A stretch of 64,000 nt of DNA from Pseudomonas sp. MWU13-2105. Lineage in GTDB: Bacteria > Pseudomonadota > Gammaproteobacteria > Pseudomonadales > Pseudomonadaceae. The notes beneath the pieces were generated by a model that saw only the letters and a list, made by a program, of their open reading frames with translations, was not told the origin of the DNA and searched no databases. The stretch lies in contig NZ_JALLIY010000006.1 of NCBI RefSeq assembly GCF_023242315.1, positions 248,001-312,000 on the forward strand, in the 5' to 3' direction. The position numbers and the translations under genes are program-made. Positions 8,828-17,090 of this stretch are shown here, piece by piece. How positions within the stretch are numbered: position 1 is the stretch's first letter; each line of letters starts with the position of its first letter.

Positions 8828-9421
8828 ATGCCTGTTCCAAAGACGATGTTTCAACTCAGCGGCCGTGGCTATGCAGCCGCCAATCTGAGCCATGCCAGCC
8901 TGTTGATCATCGACGCCCAGAAAGAATATCTCAGCGGCCCGCTGGCCTTGTCCGGCATGGATGCCGCCGTCGACAACATCAAGCAACTGGTTGCCGCCGC
9001 CCGCCAGGCCGGACGCCCCATTGTGCATATCCGCCACCTGGGCACCGTGGGCGGCCTGTTCGATCCCCAGGGCGAGCGCGGCGAATTCATTCCCGGGCTG
9101 GAACCCCAGGGCGACGAAACCCTGATCGGCAAGCTGCTGCCCAGCGCCTTTCATGGCACCGGCCTGGAGAAACACCTGCAGGACCTCGGCTCGCTGGACC
9201 TGATCGTCTGCGGCTTCATGAGCCACTCCAGTGTCAGCACCACGGTGCGGGCGGCGAAGAACCTGGGCTTCCGCTGCACCCTGGTGGAAGATGCCTGCGC
9301 GACCCGCGACCTGCCTTACAAAGGTGAAATCATCAGCGCTGCCCAGGTCCAGCGCACCGAGATGGCGATCATGGCGGACAATTTCGCCACCCTCGCCCAG
9401 ACCAAAGAGCTGATCGGCTAG
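8828..9421 (+). CDS. Isochorismatase-fold protein with Ser replacing the catalytic Cys
   Basis: The 197-residue protein has the cysteine-hydrolase fold. The catalytic Asp is in LLIIDAQKEY (Asp29) and the Lys in GKLLPSAF (Lys102). At the nucleophile position of the GxxxHxCV motif the sequence reads GFMSHSSVSTT, so Ser135 stands where amidohydrolases have Cys. True isochorismatases also lack Cys, so an isochorismatase-like or other hydrolase reaction is more likely than nicotinamidase activity. The substrate is unknown. The ATG follows AAAGGAG, and the gene is divergent from prmB. Confidence 0.75.
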   Translation: MPVPKTMFQLSGRGYAAANLSHASLLIIDAQKEYLSGPLALSGMDAAVDNIKQLVAAARQAGRPIVHIRHLGTVGGLFDPQGERGEFIPGLEPQGDETLIGKLLPSAFHGTGLEKHLQDLGSLDLIVCGFMSHSSVSTTVRAAKNLGFRCTLVEDACATRDLPYKGEIISAAQVQRTEMAIMADNFATLAQTKELIG

Positions 9422-9559
9422 CCGTTTTGATGGGCCGTCCCGACGACCGCCCATCCATTAACGCGGTCAATTGCGTCTCATTTTCCGATTTCCCGGACGC
9501 ATCAGGAACAAGCCGGGCATCTCCCGGTCGAAGGGCCGATACTCATAGAGGAAATCGGA

Positions 9560-9880
9560 ATGAAGATATCCGATGGTTTTGACGCTCGCCGCCTGCGCCC
9601 CCGGGGCCAAAGCAGCTGGGGCTCACGTTTGAGCGCGGCGATTGCCGCGTTGCTGGCGACTTTCGGCGTGCTGCTGATCATGGCCGGCGCGGCCAGCCTG
9701 CTCGGCCACGCGCCGGCGCTGGGGGATTTGAATGCCACGCCGGTCGGTTCGGCGGTGGCCCTGGGCGTGGGTCTGCTGACGCTCTGGTTCGGGGTCTGGC
9801 TATGGCGCCGCAGCCGTCGCCGGATGCGCAGCCGCCACGGACTGAACATCGCTCCCCACCTGATGAAAAAGCACGACTGA
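9560..9880 (+). CDS. Small inner-membrane protein of unknown function
   Basis: This is a 106-residue protein. A basic N-terminus (KISDGFDARRLRPRG) is followed by two membrane segments at about 24-48 and 62-82. The C-terminus is strongly basic (WRRSRRRMRSRH), predicting both ends in the cytoplasm. GAGGAAA precedes the start. It lies just before the Smr gene (76 bp), so the two could share a transcript. No family was recognised. Confidence 0.65.
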   Translation: MKISDGFDARRLRPRGQSSWGSRLSAAIAALLATFGVLLIMAGAASLLGHAPALGDLNATPVGSAVALGVGLLTLWFGVWLWRRSRRRMRSRHGLNIAPHLMKKHD

Positions 9881-9956
9881 TCAAGCACCTGCGCGCAATC
9901 GGCTGTGACGACACCCGGGGGACTTGGGTAAACTGCCAGGCCCTGCGGAGGCTGAC

Positions 9957-10514
9957 ATGCAAGACGACGATTTTTCCCTGTTCAAAAGCGAGATCCGTGG
10001 CGTCAAGCCGATCAAGCACGATCGTGCCGACACCGGCAAGCCCAAGGCCGACCGTGCGCAACTGGCCAAGCTGCGCCAGGCGGCCACGGTGCGGGTGCAG
10101 GACACCGCGGTGGACGGACTGTCCGACCAGTTCGTTATTGACGTCGGTCCCGAAGACGAGCTGCACTGGGCTCGCGACGGGGTCCAGGAAAGCCAGATGC
10201 GCAAGCTCAAGATCGGCCAGATCCCGTTCGAAGGCAGCCTCGACCTGCACGGCATGAGCGTGGAAAAAGCCCGGGAAACCCTCTGGGCCTTTCTCGCCGA
10301 GGCGACCAAATTCGAAATCCGCTGTGTGCGTGTCACCCACGGCAAGGCGGTGCGGCTGGACGGCAAGCGGCCGATGATCAAGAGCCACGTCAACACCTGG
10401 CTGCGCCAGCACGCCCAGGTCCTGGGTTTCACCTCCTGCCAGCCGAAACACGGCGGGGCGGGGGCGGTGTATGTGATGCTCAAGCGAACCATGATGGAAG
10501 GTCGCGACGAGTAA
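9957..10514 (+). CDS. smr: Smr-domain endonuclease-type protein
   Basis: The protein has 185 residues. The C-terminal Smr domain shows the DLHGMSVEKARE motif near residue 96, followed by RVTHGKAVR and the GGAGAVYVMLK end typical of the family. Smr proteins of the SmrB type cut mRNA between collided ribosomes; this role is inferred by family. The N-terminal 90 residues are charged and probably bind the ribosome. The start at 9957 (MQDDDFSLFKSEI) fits the SmrB N-terminus better than an upstream GTG-type start. Its usual partner prmB is nearby on the other strand. Confidence 0.85.
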   Translation: MQDDDFSLFKSEIRGVKPIKHDRADTGKPKADRAQLAKLRQAATVRVQDTAVDGLSDQFVIDVGPEDELHWARDGVQESQMRKLKIGQIPFEGSLDLHGMSVEKARETLWAFLAEATKFEIRCVRVTHGKAVRLDGKRPMIKSHVNTWLRQHAQVLGFTSCQPKHGGAGAVYVMLKRTMMEGRDE

Positions 10515-10592
10515 CCGGACTGTCATCGAATTTGCAGGCGGCTGCCAGCCGCCGTATCCTTGTTCTTTGCGTAAACTCCCACAGGTAGCTTC

Positions 10593-11138
10593 ATGTCCCT
10601 GGAACAGAATTACACCGAGATCCTCGGCCAACTTGGCGAGGACGTCTCCCGCGAGGGGCTGCTCGACACCCCCAAGCGCGCCGCCAAAGCCATGCAGTAC
10701 CTTTGCCGCGGTTACGAACAGAGCCTGGAAGAAGTCACCAACGGTGCCTTGTTCAGCTCCGACAACAGCGAAATGGTGCTGGTCAAGGACATCGAGCTCT
10801 ACTCGCTGTGCGAACACCACCTGCTGCCCTTTATCGGCAAGGCCCACGTGGCCTACATCCCGAGCGGCAAGGTGCTGGGCCTGTCCAAGGTCGCGCGCAT
10901 CGTCGACATGTACGCCCGCCGCCTGCAGATCCAGGAAAACCTCAGCCGCCAGATCGCCGATGCGGTCCAGCAGGTGACCGGCGCCCTGGGGGTGGCAGTG
11001 GTGATCGAAGCCAAGCACATGTGCATGATGATGCGCGGTGTGGAGAAACAGAATTCGTCGATGATCACCTCGGTGATGCTCGGTGAGTTCCGCGAAAACG
11101 CCGCGACCCGCAGCGAGTTCCTGGCGCTGATCAAGTAA
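10593..11138 (+). CDS. folE: GTP cyclohydrolase I
   Basis: Converts GTP to dihydroneopterin triphosphate, the first step of folate and pterin synthesis. It has 181 residues. The zinc ligands are Cys73 and His76 (CEHHLLPF) and Cys144 ([10 protein letters not shown]), and the [13 protein letters not shown] block is intact. Pseudomonads often carry two FolE paralogues, so this may not be the only one. A REP element follows the gene. Confidence 0.94.
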   Translation: MSLEQNYTEILGQLGEDVSREGLLDTPKRAAKAMQYLCRGYEQSLEEVTNGALFSSDNSEMVLVKDIELYSLCEHHLLPFIGKAHVAYIPSGKVLGLSKVARIVDMYARRLQIQENLSRQIADAVQQVTGALGVAVVIEAKHMCMMMRGVEKQNSSMITSVMLGEFRENAATRSEFLALIK

Positions 11139-11170
11139 GCCCCTGATGCAGTACCTGTGAGAGGGTGCTT

Positions 11171-11247
11171 GTGTGGGAGCGGTGCTTGCCCGCGAAGCTT
11201 TTAGCGGCCTCAAGGGCCTCTTCGCGCGCAAGCTGCGCTCCCTACAA
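11171..11247. repeat. REP palindrome pair
   Basis: GTGTGGGAGCGGTGCTTGCC and the inverse arm CGCGCAAGCTGCGCTCCCTAC flank a spacer containing CTTTTAGCGGCCTCAAGGGCC. The same spacer is seen in the copy at 20418. The arms have diverged by several bases. Confidence 0.8.
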
Positions 11248-11313
11248 GTTTAGCTCCCACACAAACCTATCAGGTAAGCTGCGCCCCTTCTCCACCACCC
11301 GCGAGGCTATCCC

Positions 11314-11685
11314 GTGTTCGTCAAAGCACTTCGAGTCGGCCTGGGCCAACTCATTATCTTCATCGATTTCCTCACCCGCCCAAGCAAGCAAAAGCGCCCC
11401 GCGCCGGACCAGGCCAAGGTCGATGCCGCGGCCAAGGACCTGACCCTGTATCAGTTCCACGCCTGCCCGTTCTGCGTGAAGACCCGCCGGACCCTGCGCC
11501 GGCTCAACGTGCCAGTGGCGCTGCGTGACGCAAAGAACAACGAACAGGATCGCCAGACCCTGCTTGAACAAGGCGGCAAGATCAAGGTGCCGTGCCTGCG
11601 TATCGAAGAAAACGGCCAGACCACCTGGATGTACGAATCCAAGGTGATCATCGATTATCTGCAAAAGCGCTTCGCCACGGCCTGA
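11314..11685 (+). CDS. Glutaredoxin/GST N-terminal-domain protein with membrane anchor
   Basis: The 123-residue protein begins at a GTG. A short hydrophobic N-terminus (VGLGQLIIFIDFL) probably anchors it to the membrane. A thioredoxin-fold domain with the redox motif CPFC follows (YQFHACPFCVKTRR, about residue 51). The KVPCL cis-proline stretch and the SKVIIDYLQKRF end complete the glutathione S-transferase N-terminal/glutaredoxin family. It is likely a glutathione-dependent disulfide reductase facing the cytoplasm. The partner is not known. Confidence 0.8.
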   Translation: MFVKALRVGLGQLIIFIDFLTRPSKQKRPAPDQAKVDAAAKDLTLYQFHACPFCVKTRRTLRRLNVPVALRDAKNNEQDRQTLLEQGGKIKVPCLRIEENGQTTWMYESKVIIDYLQKRFATA

Positions 11686-11702
11686 ACCCGCTCGCCCTTA
11701 CC

Positions 11703-12098
11703 TTAGTTGCGGCAGCCGTTGGTTTCATCGCGGCACTCGGTATAAGCCTTCAACTGCGCCGCCCGCTGCCTGGTCAATTCAGTCTTGCATTGCAGGTCAA
11801 GCAGCGGCCAGATCGAACCGCCATCCGCCGGCTTGCCGTTGCGATACAGGCAATCGGCGTCGCGGAAAGCCAGCCATTTGCGCTGGGCATCCTTGAGCGC
11901 CGCCTTGTTGGCCGGAGTCTTCAGGTAGTCCATCTGGGTCTTGTAGTATCGGTTCAGGTCGTCGTCGGCCTGCTTGAATTCCTTGCCCGCACATTCATTC
12001 ATCGACGCCTGGTTGGCATCGCAGTTATCGGCCGCCTGTGCACCGGCAGCCAGGCCCAGCAGGCTGACGGTCAAAAACGCTATGAGTGGATATTTCAT
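11703..12098 (-). CDS. Secreted DUF1311 (LprI-like) protein
   Basis: This is a 131-residue protein. A signal peptide (MKYPLIAFLTVSLLGLAAGAQA) is followed by a mature domain of about 109 residues with several Cys. The family core is DAQRKWLAFRDADC. LprI of Mycobacterium, a member of this family, inhibits lysozyme, so a periplasmic protective role is possible. This copy has no toxin gene beside it. A second, divergent family member at 48631 sits directly behind a peptidoglycan-hydrolase gene. The start at 12098 is set by the signal peptide. Confidence 0.8.
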   Translation of the reverse strand: MKYPLIAFLTVSLLGLAAGAQAADNCDANQASMNECAGKEFKQADDDLNRYYKTQMDYLKTPANKAALKDAQRKWLAFRDADCLYRNGKPADGGSIWPLLDLQCKTELTRQRAAQLKAYTECRDETNGCRN

Positions 12099-12174
12099 CG
12101 ACGGCACCCCGTTCAGTGGATAAGAAACCAAGTCCTCGATAGGACCGCGGCGACGATAAAAGTGCTTGTGCAGG

Positions 12175-12205
12175 CAAAAATAAACCGGCCCTCAGGGCCG
12201 GTTTA
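12175..12205 (-). terminator. Intrinsic terminator of the GST gene
   Basis: A perfect 12-base stem (TAAACCGGCCCT and its complement) has a one-base centre. On the minus strand it is followed by a T-rich tail, TTTTT, right after the stem. It lies 20 bp past the gst stop. Confidence 0.85.
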
Positions 12206-12225
12206 AGTGTTTCCGAATTTGCCGG

Positions 12226-12828
12226 TCAATCAAGCATGCCGACATGCTTCGGATGGCTGGCCACCCGCTGCAACCAGGCCTGGATACCCGGATAGTCGCT
12301 CAGGTCGAAACCACCCTGATGGGCCACATGGGTATAGGCATACAGTGCGATATCCGCGATCGAATAGTGCTCGCCCACCAGGTACGGGGTTTGCTGAAGC
12401 TGCTTCTCCATGACCTTCAGCGCCTTGTGCCCACGCTTCTGCAGCTTGAGGTATTCCTCGCGACGCTCCTCCGGCAACCCCAGGTAGAACTCGATAAAGC
12501 GCGCCACCGCGATATAGGGTTCGTGGCTGTATTGCTCGAAGAACTGCCATTGCAGCACCTGGGTGCGCAAACGCGGCTCGGTAGGCAGGAATTCGCTGCC
12601 GTCGGCCAGGAAGTTGAGAATCGCGTTGGACTCCCACAGGCAGGTACCGTCTTCCAGCTCCAGCACCGGCACCTTGCCGTTGGGATTCTTCGCCAGGAAC
12701 TCCGGCGTCTCGGTGTCACCCTTGAGGATGTCCACCGGGTGCCAGCGATATTCCTGCCCCAACAGGTGCAGCATCAGCTTGATCTTGTAGCAATTGCCCG
12801 ACTGGTAATCGCCATAAACCTTGTACAT
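12226..12828 (-). CDS. Glutathione S-transferase family protein
   Basis: This is a 200-residue cytosolic GST. The N-terminal thioredoxin-like domain begins MYKVYGDYQSGNCYKIKLML, with a Ser/Asn-rich active-site loop. NPNGKVPVLELEDG holds the cis-proline and WESNAIL the gamma-glutamyl-binding Glu-Ser. The helical C-terminal domain contains HYSIADIALYAYTH. The start at 12828 follows GGGGAGGGCC. It is 10 bp downstream of the aminotransferase stop on the same strand, so the pair is an operon. The substrate is unknown. Confidence 0.9.
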   Translation of the reverse strand: MYKVYGDYQSGNCYKIKLMLHLLGQEYRWHPVDILKGDTETPEFLAKNPNGKVPVLELEDGTCLWESNAILNFLADGSEFLPTEPRLRTQVLQWQFFEQYSHEPYIAVARFIEFYLGLPEERREEYLKLQKRGHKALKVMEKQLQQTPYLVGEHYSIADIALYAYTHVAHQGGFDLSDYPGIQAWLQRVASHPKHVGMLD

Positions 12829-12838
12829 GGCCCTCCCC

Positions 12839-14005
12839 TTAAGCCGCCTGTGCGACCTGTGCATGACGGATGACAGCAGCCAGGCGCTTGAGACCTTCGT
12901 CCAGGCGCTCCGGTGCGATGTGACTGAAATTAAGACGAAGATTACCCGGATTACGTTCCGGTTCGGCAAAAAAAGGTTCGCCGGGCATAAACGCGACATC
13001 CCGGCTCAGCGCCTCGGCGAGCAAGGTACGGGTGTCCAGTGGCTGTTTGAGGGTCAGCCAGAAGAACAACCCGCCCTGCGGCACCTGCCAATCGGCCAGG
13101 TCGCCGAAGTGGCGTTCCAGCGCCTGTTGAAATGCATCGCGGCGAACTCGGTAAAAGTCACGGAGCCGCACCAGATGCTGGCGATATTTTTCCGTGCCGA
13201 GCCACTGCAATGCCTGCCACTGGCCGATACGGTTGGTGTGCAGGTCCGCCGACTGCTTGAGCTTGAGCAGATGGGGAAACAGGTCCGGGCTGGCGATCAG
13301 GTAACCGACCCGCAATCCGGGGGCCAGGGTCTTGGACACGGTGCCGGTGTAGATCCAGCTGCTGCGCGCCAAACGACTGGCAATCGGTCGGGCGCTGCCG
13401 CCGTCGTAGGTCAGCTCGCGATAGGGCTCATCTTCGATCAGGGTCACACCGAACTCGTCGAGCAAGGCGGCCACCGCCTCACGCTTGGCTTCGCTGTAAC
13501 GCACGGCCGACGGGTTCTGGAACGTCGGGATCAGGTAGACGAACGCCGGCTGGTGGTTTTCCAGGCGCGCACGCAGTTGAACCAGGTCGGGACCGTCCTG
13601 TTCCTGGGGGATCGTCAGGCACTCGGCGCCGAACAACTGGAAGATCTGCAAGGCCGCGAGATAGGTCGGCCCTTCGAGCAGGATCTCGGTGCCCTGGTCG
13701 ATATGCAGCTTGGCCACCAGATCCAGGGTCTGCTGGGAGCCGCTGACCACCAGTACCTGGCTGGCCTGGCAATCGATCCCCAACGCCCGCGCCTCGGCGG
13801 CCAGCACCTCGCGCAGCGCCGGCTCGCCCTCGCTCATGCCGTACTGGCCGAAGGCGAGCGGCAGGCCCTCCCAGTCCAATGTCGGCAACATGGCTTCGGA
13901 CGGCAGGCCACCGGCAAAGGACATCACTTCCGGACGTTGGGCGGCCGCGAGGATTTCGCGAATCAGGGAGCTTTTCAGACGGGTTACGCGTTCGGAGAAG
14001 GCCAT
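12839..14005 (-). CDS. PLP-dependent aminotransferase of the 2-aminoadipate/MocR-related class
   Basis: This fold-type I aminotransferase has 388 residues. Seen are SFAGGLPSEAMLP at the start, the PTFQNPSAVRY block, IEDEPYREL and the PLP lysine Lys225 in GTVSKTLAPGLRVGY. The closest families are LysN-type 2-aminoadipate transaminases and the catalytic part of MocR regulators. No N-terminal GntR domain is present, so it acts as an enzyme. It forms an operon with gst and is divergent from the MarR gene, which probably controls it through the palindromes in between. Confidence 0.85.
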   Translation of the reverse strand: MAFSERVTRLKSSLIREILAAAQRPEVMSFAGGLPSEAMLPTLDWEGLPLAFGQYGMSEGEPALREVLAAEARALGIDCQASQVLVVSGSQQTLDLVAKLHIDQGTEILLEGPTYLAALQIFQLFGAECLTIPQEQDGPDLVQLRARLENHQPAFVYLIPTFQNPSAVRYSEAKREAVAALLDEFGVTLIEDEPYRELTYDGGSARPIASRLARSSWIYTGTVSKTLAPGLRVGYLIASPDLFPHLLKLKQSADLHTNRIGQWQALQWLGTEKYRQHLVRLRDFYRVRRDAFQQALERHFGDLADWQVPQGGLFFWLTLKQPLDTRTLLAEALSRDVAFMPGEPFFAEPERNPGNLRLNFSHIAPERLDEGLKRLAAVIRHAQVAQAA

Positions 14006-14040
14006 GCGAGGTCACCGGTAGCTAAGTGGGCGAAAAGTAC

Positions 14041-14097
14041 GTCAAACTGCTTGACCGAAATTACGCCGCCGCGAGCTGATACGTCAATATGCTTGAC
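14041..14097. promoter_or_regulatory. Two palindromic MarR operators in the aminotransferase/MarR divergent promoter
   Basis: GTCAAACTGCTTGAC (14041-14055) and GTCAATATGCTTGAC (14083-14097) are the same GTCAA-N5-TTGAC palindrome. Their centres are 42 bp apart, about four helical turns. The second overlaps the annotated MarR start codon. Two identical dimer sites on one DNA face between divergent genes are the classic layout for autoregulation. Confidence 0.75.
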
Positions 14098-14529
14098 CTT
14101 AAAAATTCGAATGCCCAGCAAGATGCCATGCAAGCCTTTTTCTTCGGTTACCAGGCGTTCACCGCCAAGGCCGACGAAATGCTCGAGCGTCGTGGCTTGA
14201 GCCGGGTGCACCAGCGCATCGTGTTTTTTATCGCCCGTTATCCGGACGTGAGCGTCAAGGAGCTGCTGGCCTTGCTGGGTGTCAGCAAGCAGGCGCTGAA
14301 CATGCCGTTGCGCCAGTTGAGCGAAATGGACCTGGTGCGTAGCCTCGCGTCCGCGACCGACAAGCGCAAGCGCCTGCTACGCCTGACGGCGGAGGGTGAG
14401 CAGTTGGAGGCGTCGTTGCGTCGTGAGCAGGTCAAGTTGTTGCAGAAGGCTTTTGCCCAAGCCGGCGAGGCCGCGGTGGATGGCTGGCTGGCGGTGAACC
14501 TGGCGCTGGGAGAATACCGTCCTTCCTGA
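14089..14529 (+). CDS. MarR-family transcriptional regulator
   Basis: This is a 146-residue winged-helix regulator. The HTH covers about 55-80 (VSVKELLALLGVSKQALNMP) and the wing SATDKRKRLLRL lies near 92-103. Helices for dimerisation lie at both ends. There is no Cys, so redox sensing is unlikely and a small ligand is expected. It probably represses itself and the divergent aminotransferase-gst operon through the paired GTCAA-N5-TTGAC sites. The ATG at 14089 lies inside the second site. An alternative ATG at 14128 would leave both sites upstream, and neither start has a strong ribosome site. Confidence 0.88.
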   Translation: MLDLKNSNAQQDAMQAFFFGYQAFTAKADEMLERRGLSRVHQRIVFFIARYPDVSVKELLALLGVSKQALNMPLRQLSEMDLVRSLASATDKRKRLLRLTAEGEQLEASLRREQVKLLQKAFAQAGEAAVDGWLAVNLALGEYRPS

Positions 14530-14559
14530 TAGTCCCTTCCTTGATGAACACCACCACCC

Positions 14560-14706
14560 GTGGCGAGCGGGCTTGCCCGCGCTCGGCTGCGAAACAGCCG
14601 TAAATCCTGTGACCACGCTCTGCCTGACACAATGACGTCGCTGATTTTGGGGCCGCTTCGCAGCCCTGAGCGGCGGTGCGGCGTTCCGATAAGCCCGCTC
14701 GCCACA
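14560..14706. repeat. Long inverted repeat, GTGGCGAGCGGGCTTGCC type
   Basis: Outer arms GTGGCGAGCGGGCTTGCC and the inverse AAGCCCGCTCGCCAC enclose about 110 bp with a smaller inner palindrome (GGCTGCG...CGCAGCC). A second copy with the same architecture is at 22499-22630. Together with 14707-14832, in which nothing else was seen, this fills the gap to the permease promoter. Confidence 0.75.
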
Positions 14707-14832
14707 AGACCGCGCTTGGCTTCAAGACTCCTTACTTGACTGACAGGAATCAGGGCAAGCCCGCTCGACACCAGGGATCAGCCCGCTCTCACCTTTTTAT
14801 CGCGTCAATCGCACACAAATCAAAAAACATTA

Positions 14833-14861
14833 TTTGCTTTATTTGTATACAAAAGCATAAT
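14833..14861 (+). promoter_or_regulatory. Permease promoter with TTTGTATACAAA operator in the spacer
   Basis: TTTGCT at 14833 and CATAAT at 14856 are 17 bp apart. The perfect palindrome TTTGTATACAAA (14842-14853) fills the spacer, the ideal place for a repressor. The same core recurs at 17789, 26778 and 26904, and in degenerate form at 17581. Confidence 0.6.
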
Positions 14862-14978
14862 TCGTTTCGTGCGAGTTCCTGACTTTATAGTCAATAAACC
14901 CGTGCTGCCTCAAAGAGCCGCTGCCCGCCCTGCGTCCGGCTCTGGAAATAACAATAAAACTCTTGAGGAGTACTCGCT

Positions 14979-16328
14979 GTGGAAAGCCGCAAATCCGAAG
15001 CCCCCCTGCTCGACCTTTCGCCAGCCTCGAGTTCCGGCCTGCTGGAACGCCTGTTCAAGCTCAGGTTGCATGGCACCACGGTGAAAACCGAACTGATCGC
15101 TGGTGTGACCACCTTCATCACCATGGCCTACATCATCTTCGTCAACCCGAACATCATGGCCGACGCCGGCATCGATCACGGCGCGGCGTTTGTCGCCACC
15201 TGCATCGCCGCCGCCCTCGGCTGCCTGCTGATGGGTCTCTACGCCAACTGGCCGGTGGGCCTGGCACCGGGCATGGGCCTGAACGCGTTCTTCACCTACA
15301 CCGTGGTCGGCACCATGGGCTACCACTGGGAAACCGCCCTCGGCGCGGTGTTCATCTCCGGCGTGCTGTTCATGGCCCTGACCCTGTCGAGGATCCGCGA
15401 GTGGCTGCTCAACAGCATCCCCGTCAGCCTGCGCCATGCGATGGGCGCCGGGGTCGGACTGTTTCTCGGGGTCATCGGCCTGAAAACCGCAGGGATCGTC
15501 GTTGCCAGCCCCGCCACCCTGATCAAGCTCGGTGCCCTGCATGAACCCGGCCCACTGCTGGCGGCGATCTGCTTCCTGATGATCGCGATCCTCAGCTATC
15601 ACCGGGTCTTCGGCGCCATCCTGATCAGCATCATCAGCGTGACCCTCGCCGGCTGGGGACTGGGCCTGGTGGAATACCACGGCATCTTCTCCACGCCACC
15701 GAGCCTGGCCCCGACCTGGATGGCCATGGACCTGAAGGGCGTGTTCAACGTCAGCATGATCAGCGTGGTCCTGGCCTTCCTCTTCGTGCACATGTTCGAC
15801 ACCGCCGGCACCCTGATGGGGGTCGCCCAGCGCGCCGGCCTGGTGAATGCCGACGGTCGTATCGAGAACCTGTCCCGGGCGATGAAGGCGGACAGCGTCT
15901 CCAGCGTGTTCGGTGCGGTGGTCGGTGTGCCGCCGGTCACAAGCTACGTGGAAAGTGCCGCGGGGGTTGCCGCAGGTGGTCGGACTGGTCTGACCGCTGT
16001 TACTGTAGGCATACTGTTTGTCGCAGCCATGTTCTTCGCCCCTTTGGCTGGCATGATCCCTGCGTACGCGACCGCCGGCGCGCTGATATACGTGGCGATG
16101 CTGATGATGAGCGGCATGGCGCATATCGAATGGGGCGACGCGACGGACAGCATTCCGGCGATTGTCACCGCGATCATGATGCCGCTGACGTTCTCGGTCG
16201 CCGATGGGATTGCCCTGGGTTTTATCACCTATGTGGCGCTGAAGGCGGGAACCGGCAAGTTCAAGGATATTTCCGTCAGCCTGTGGGTGCTGTGCGCCAT
16301 TTTTATCGCCAAGTTCATCTTCCTGTAA
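14979..16328 (+). CDS. Adenine/guanine/hypoxanthine permease (NCS2, AzgA-like)
   Basis: This proton-coupled purine base importer has 449 residues and about 12-14 membrane segments. AzgA-group signatures are ITMAYIIFVNP, GMGLNAFFTY, FDTAGTLMGVA and TSYVESAAGVAAGGRTG. It starts at a GTG after GAGGAG. It supplies purines to the catabolic genes further on, and its promoter carries the same TTGTATACAA palindrome as the puuE and gcl promoters. An intrinsic terminator lies 22 bp after the stop. Confidence 0.9.
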   Translation: MESRKSEAPLLDLSPASSSGLLERLFKLRLHGTTVKTELIAGVTTFITMAYIIFVNPNIMADAGIDHGAAFVATCIAAALGCLLMGLYANWPVGLAPGMGLNAFFTYTVVGTMGYHWETALGAVFISGVLFMALTLSRIREWLLNSIPVSLRHAMGAGVGLFLGVIGLKTAGIVVASPATLIKLGALHEPGPLLAAICFLMIAILSYHRVFGAILISIISVTLAGWGLGLVEYHGIFSTPPSLAPTWMAMDLKGVFNVSMISVVLAFLFVHMFDTAGTLMGVAQRAGLVNADGRIENLSRAMKADSVSSVFGAVVGVPPVTSYVESAAGVAAGGRTGLTAVTVGILFVAAMFFAPLAGMIPAYATAGALIYVAMLMMSGMAHIEWGDATDSIPAIVTAIMMPLTFSVADGIALGFITYVALKAGTGKFKDISVSLWVLCAIFIAKFIFL

Positions 16329-16350
16329 GAGAACCCGAGCGGTAGTAACC

Positions 16351-16374
16351 AGCCCCATCTCGATGGGGCTTTTG
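16351..16374 (+). terminator. Intrinsic terminator after the purine permease
   Basis: An eight-base stem AGCCCCAT/ATGGGGCT with loop CTCG is followed by TTTTG. It lies just before the LysE-type gene, which begins 19 bp downstream and so needs read-through or its own promoter. Confidence 0.8.
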
Positions 16375-16392
16375 TCCGAAGGGAGAAACCTG

Positions 16393-17019
16393 ATGAGTCT
16401 GGAAACCTGGTTGTTGTTCAGCAGTGCCGCCCTGGTGGTGATCCTGATCCCCGGGCCGCTGTCACTACTGATGATCAGCAACAGCCTGAATTACGGATTG
16501 CGTCGCTCATACCCGGCCTTTCTCGGTGGGGTCAGCGCCTCGATCTGTTTGTTGAGCGCTTCGGCCCTGGGGCTCGGCGCGTTGCTGCTGGCCTCGGAAC
16601 AGTTGTTCAGCGCACTGAGGATTGTCGGTGCGCTGTATCTGTTCTACCTCGCCTGGCAGAGCTGGCAGCAATCACGGCAACCGGCGCGGGCGGCAAATGT
16701 GCCCGAAACCGCGCCGGCCCCGCGCTTTCGTGCCCTGTTTGGGCGCGCCTTCGTGCTCGGCGCCAGCAACCCCAAGGACATCCTGTTCTTCGCCGCCTTC
16801 CTGCCGCAGTTTCTCAAGGCCGACCAGCCGTTTCTCGGCCAGTTGCTGGTGATGATCGCTACCTGGACCGTGCTGGACCTGCTGTGCAAACTGGCCTACG
16901 GCCTCGGTGCCCACGGCGCGGCGGGGTATCTGCGCAGCGGCAAGGGGCAGAGCTGGTTCAACCGGATCAGCGCCGGGTTGTTCGGTGGTGCGGGCGCGGT
17001 GTCGTTGTTGAGCCGTTAG
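16393..17019 (+). CDS. LysE/RhtB-family exporter
   Basis: The 208-residue membrane protein has about six hydrophobic segments. The family signature is IPGPLSLLMISNSLNYGLRR near the N-terminus, with GASNPKDILFFAAFLPQFL at mid-length. Members export amino acids or related metabolites; the substrate is unknown. GGGAGAAACCTG precedes the ATG at 16393. It sits between the purine permease and uraH but has no obvious role in purine use. Confidence 0.88.
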   Translation: MSLETWLLFSSAALVVILIPGPLSLLMISNSLNYGLRRSYPAFLGGVSASICLLSASALGLGALLLASEQLFSALRIVGALYLFYLAWQSWQQSRQPARAANVPETAPAPRFRALFGRAFVLGASNPKDILFFAAFLPQFLKADQPFLGQLLVMIATWTVLDLLCKLAYGLGAHGAAGYLRSGKGQSWFNRISAGLFGGAGAVSLLSR

Positions 17020-17090
17020 ATGTGTAGTGCCGTAACGGCCTCTTCGCGGGCAAATAACCAGGGAAGCTTTGACGCAGATGCTTGGGGAAT

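Noticed and set aside
14910..16481. 523-codon antisense frame across the purine permease
   Set aside because: His/Asp/Gln-rich shadow of a membrane-protein gene, running through promoter and terminator sequences.
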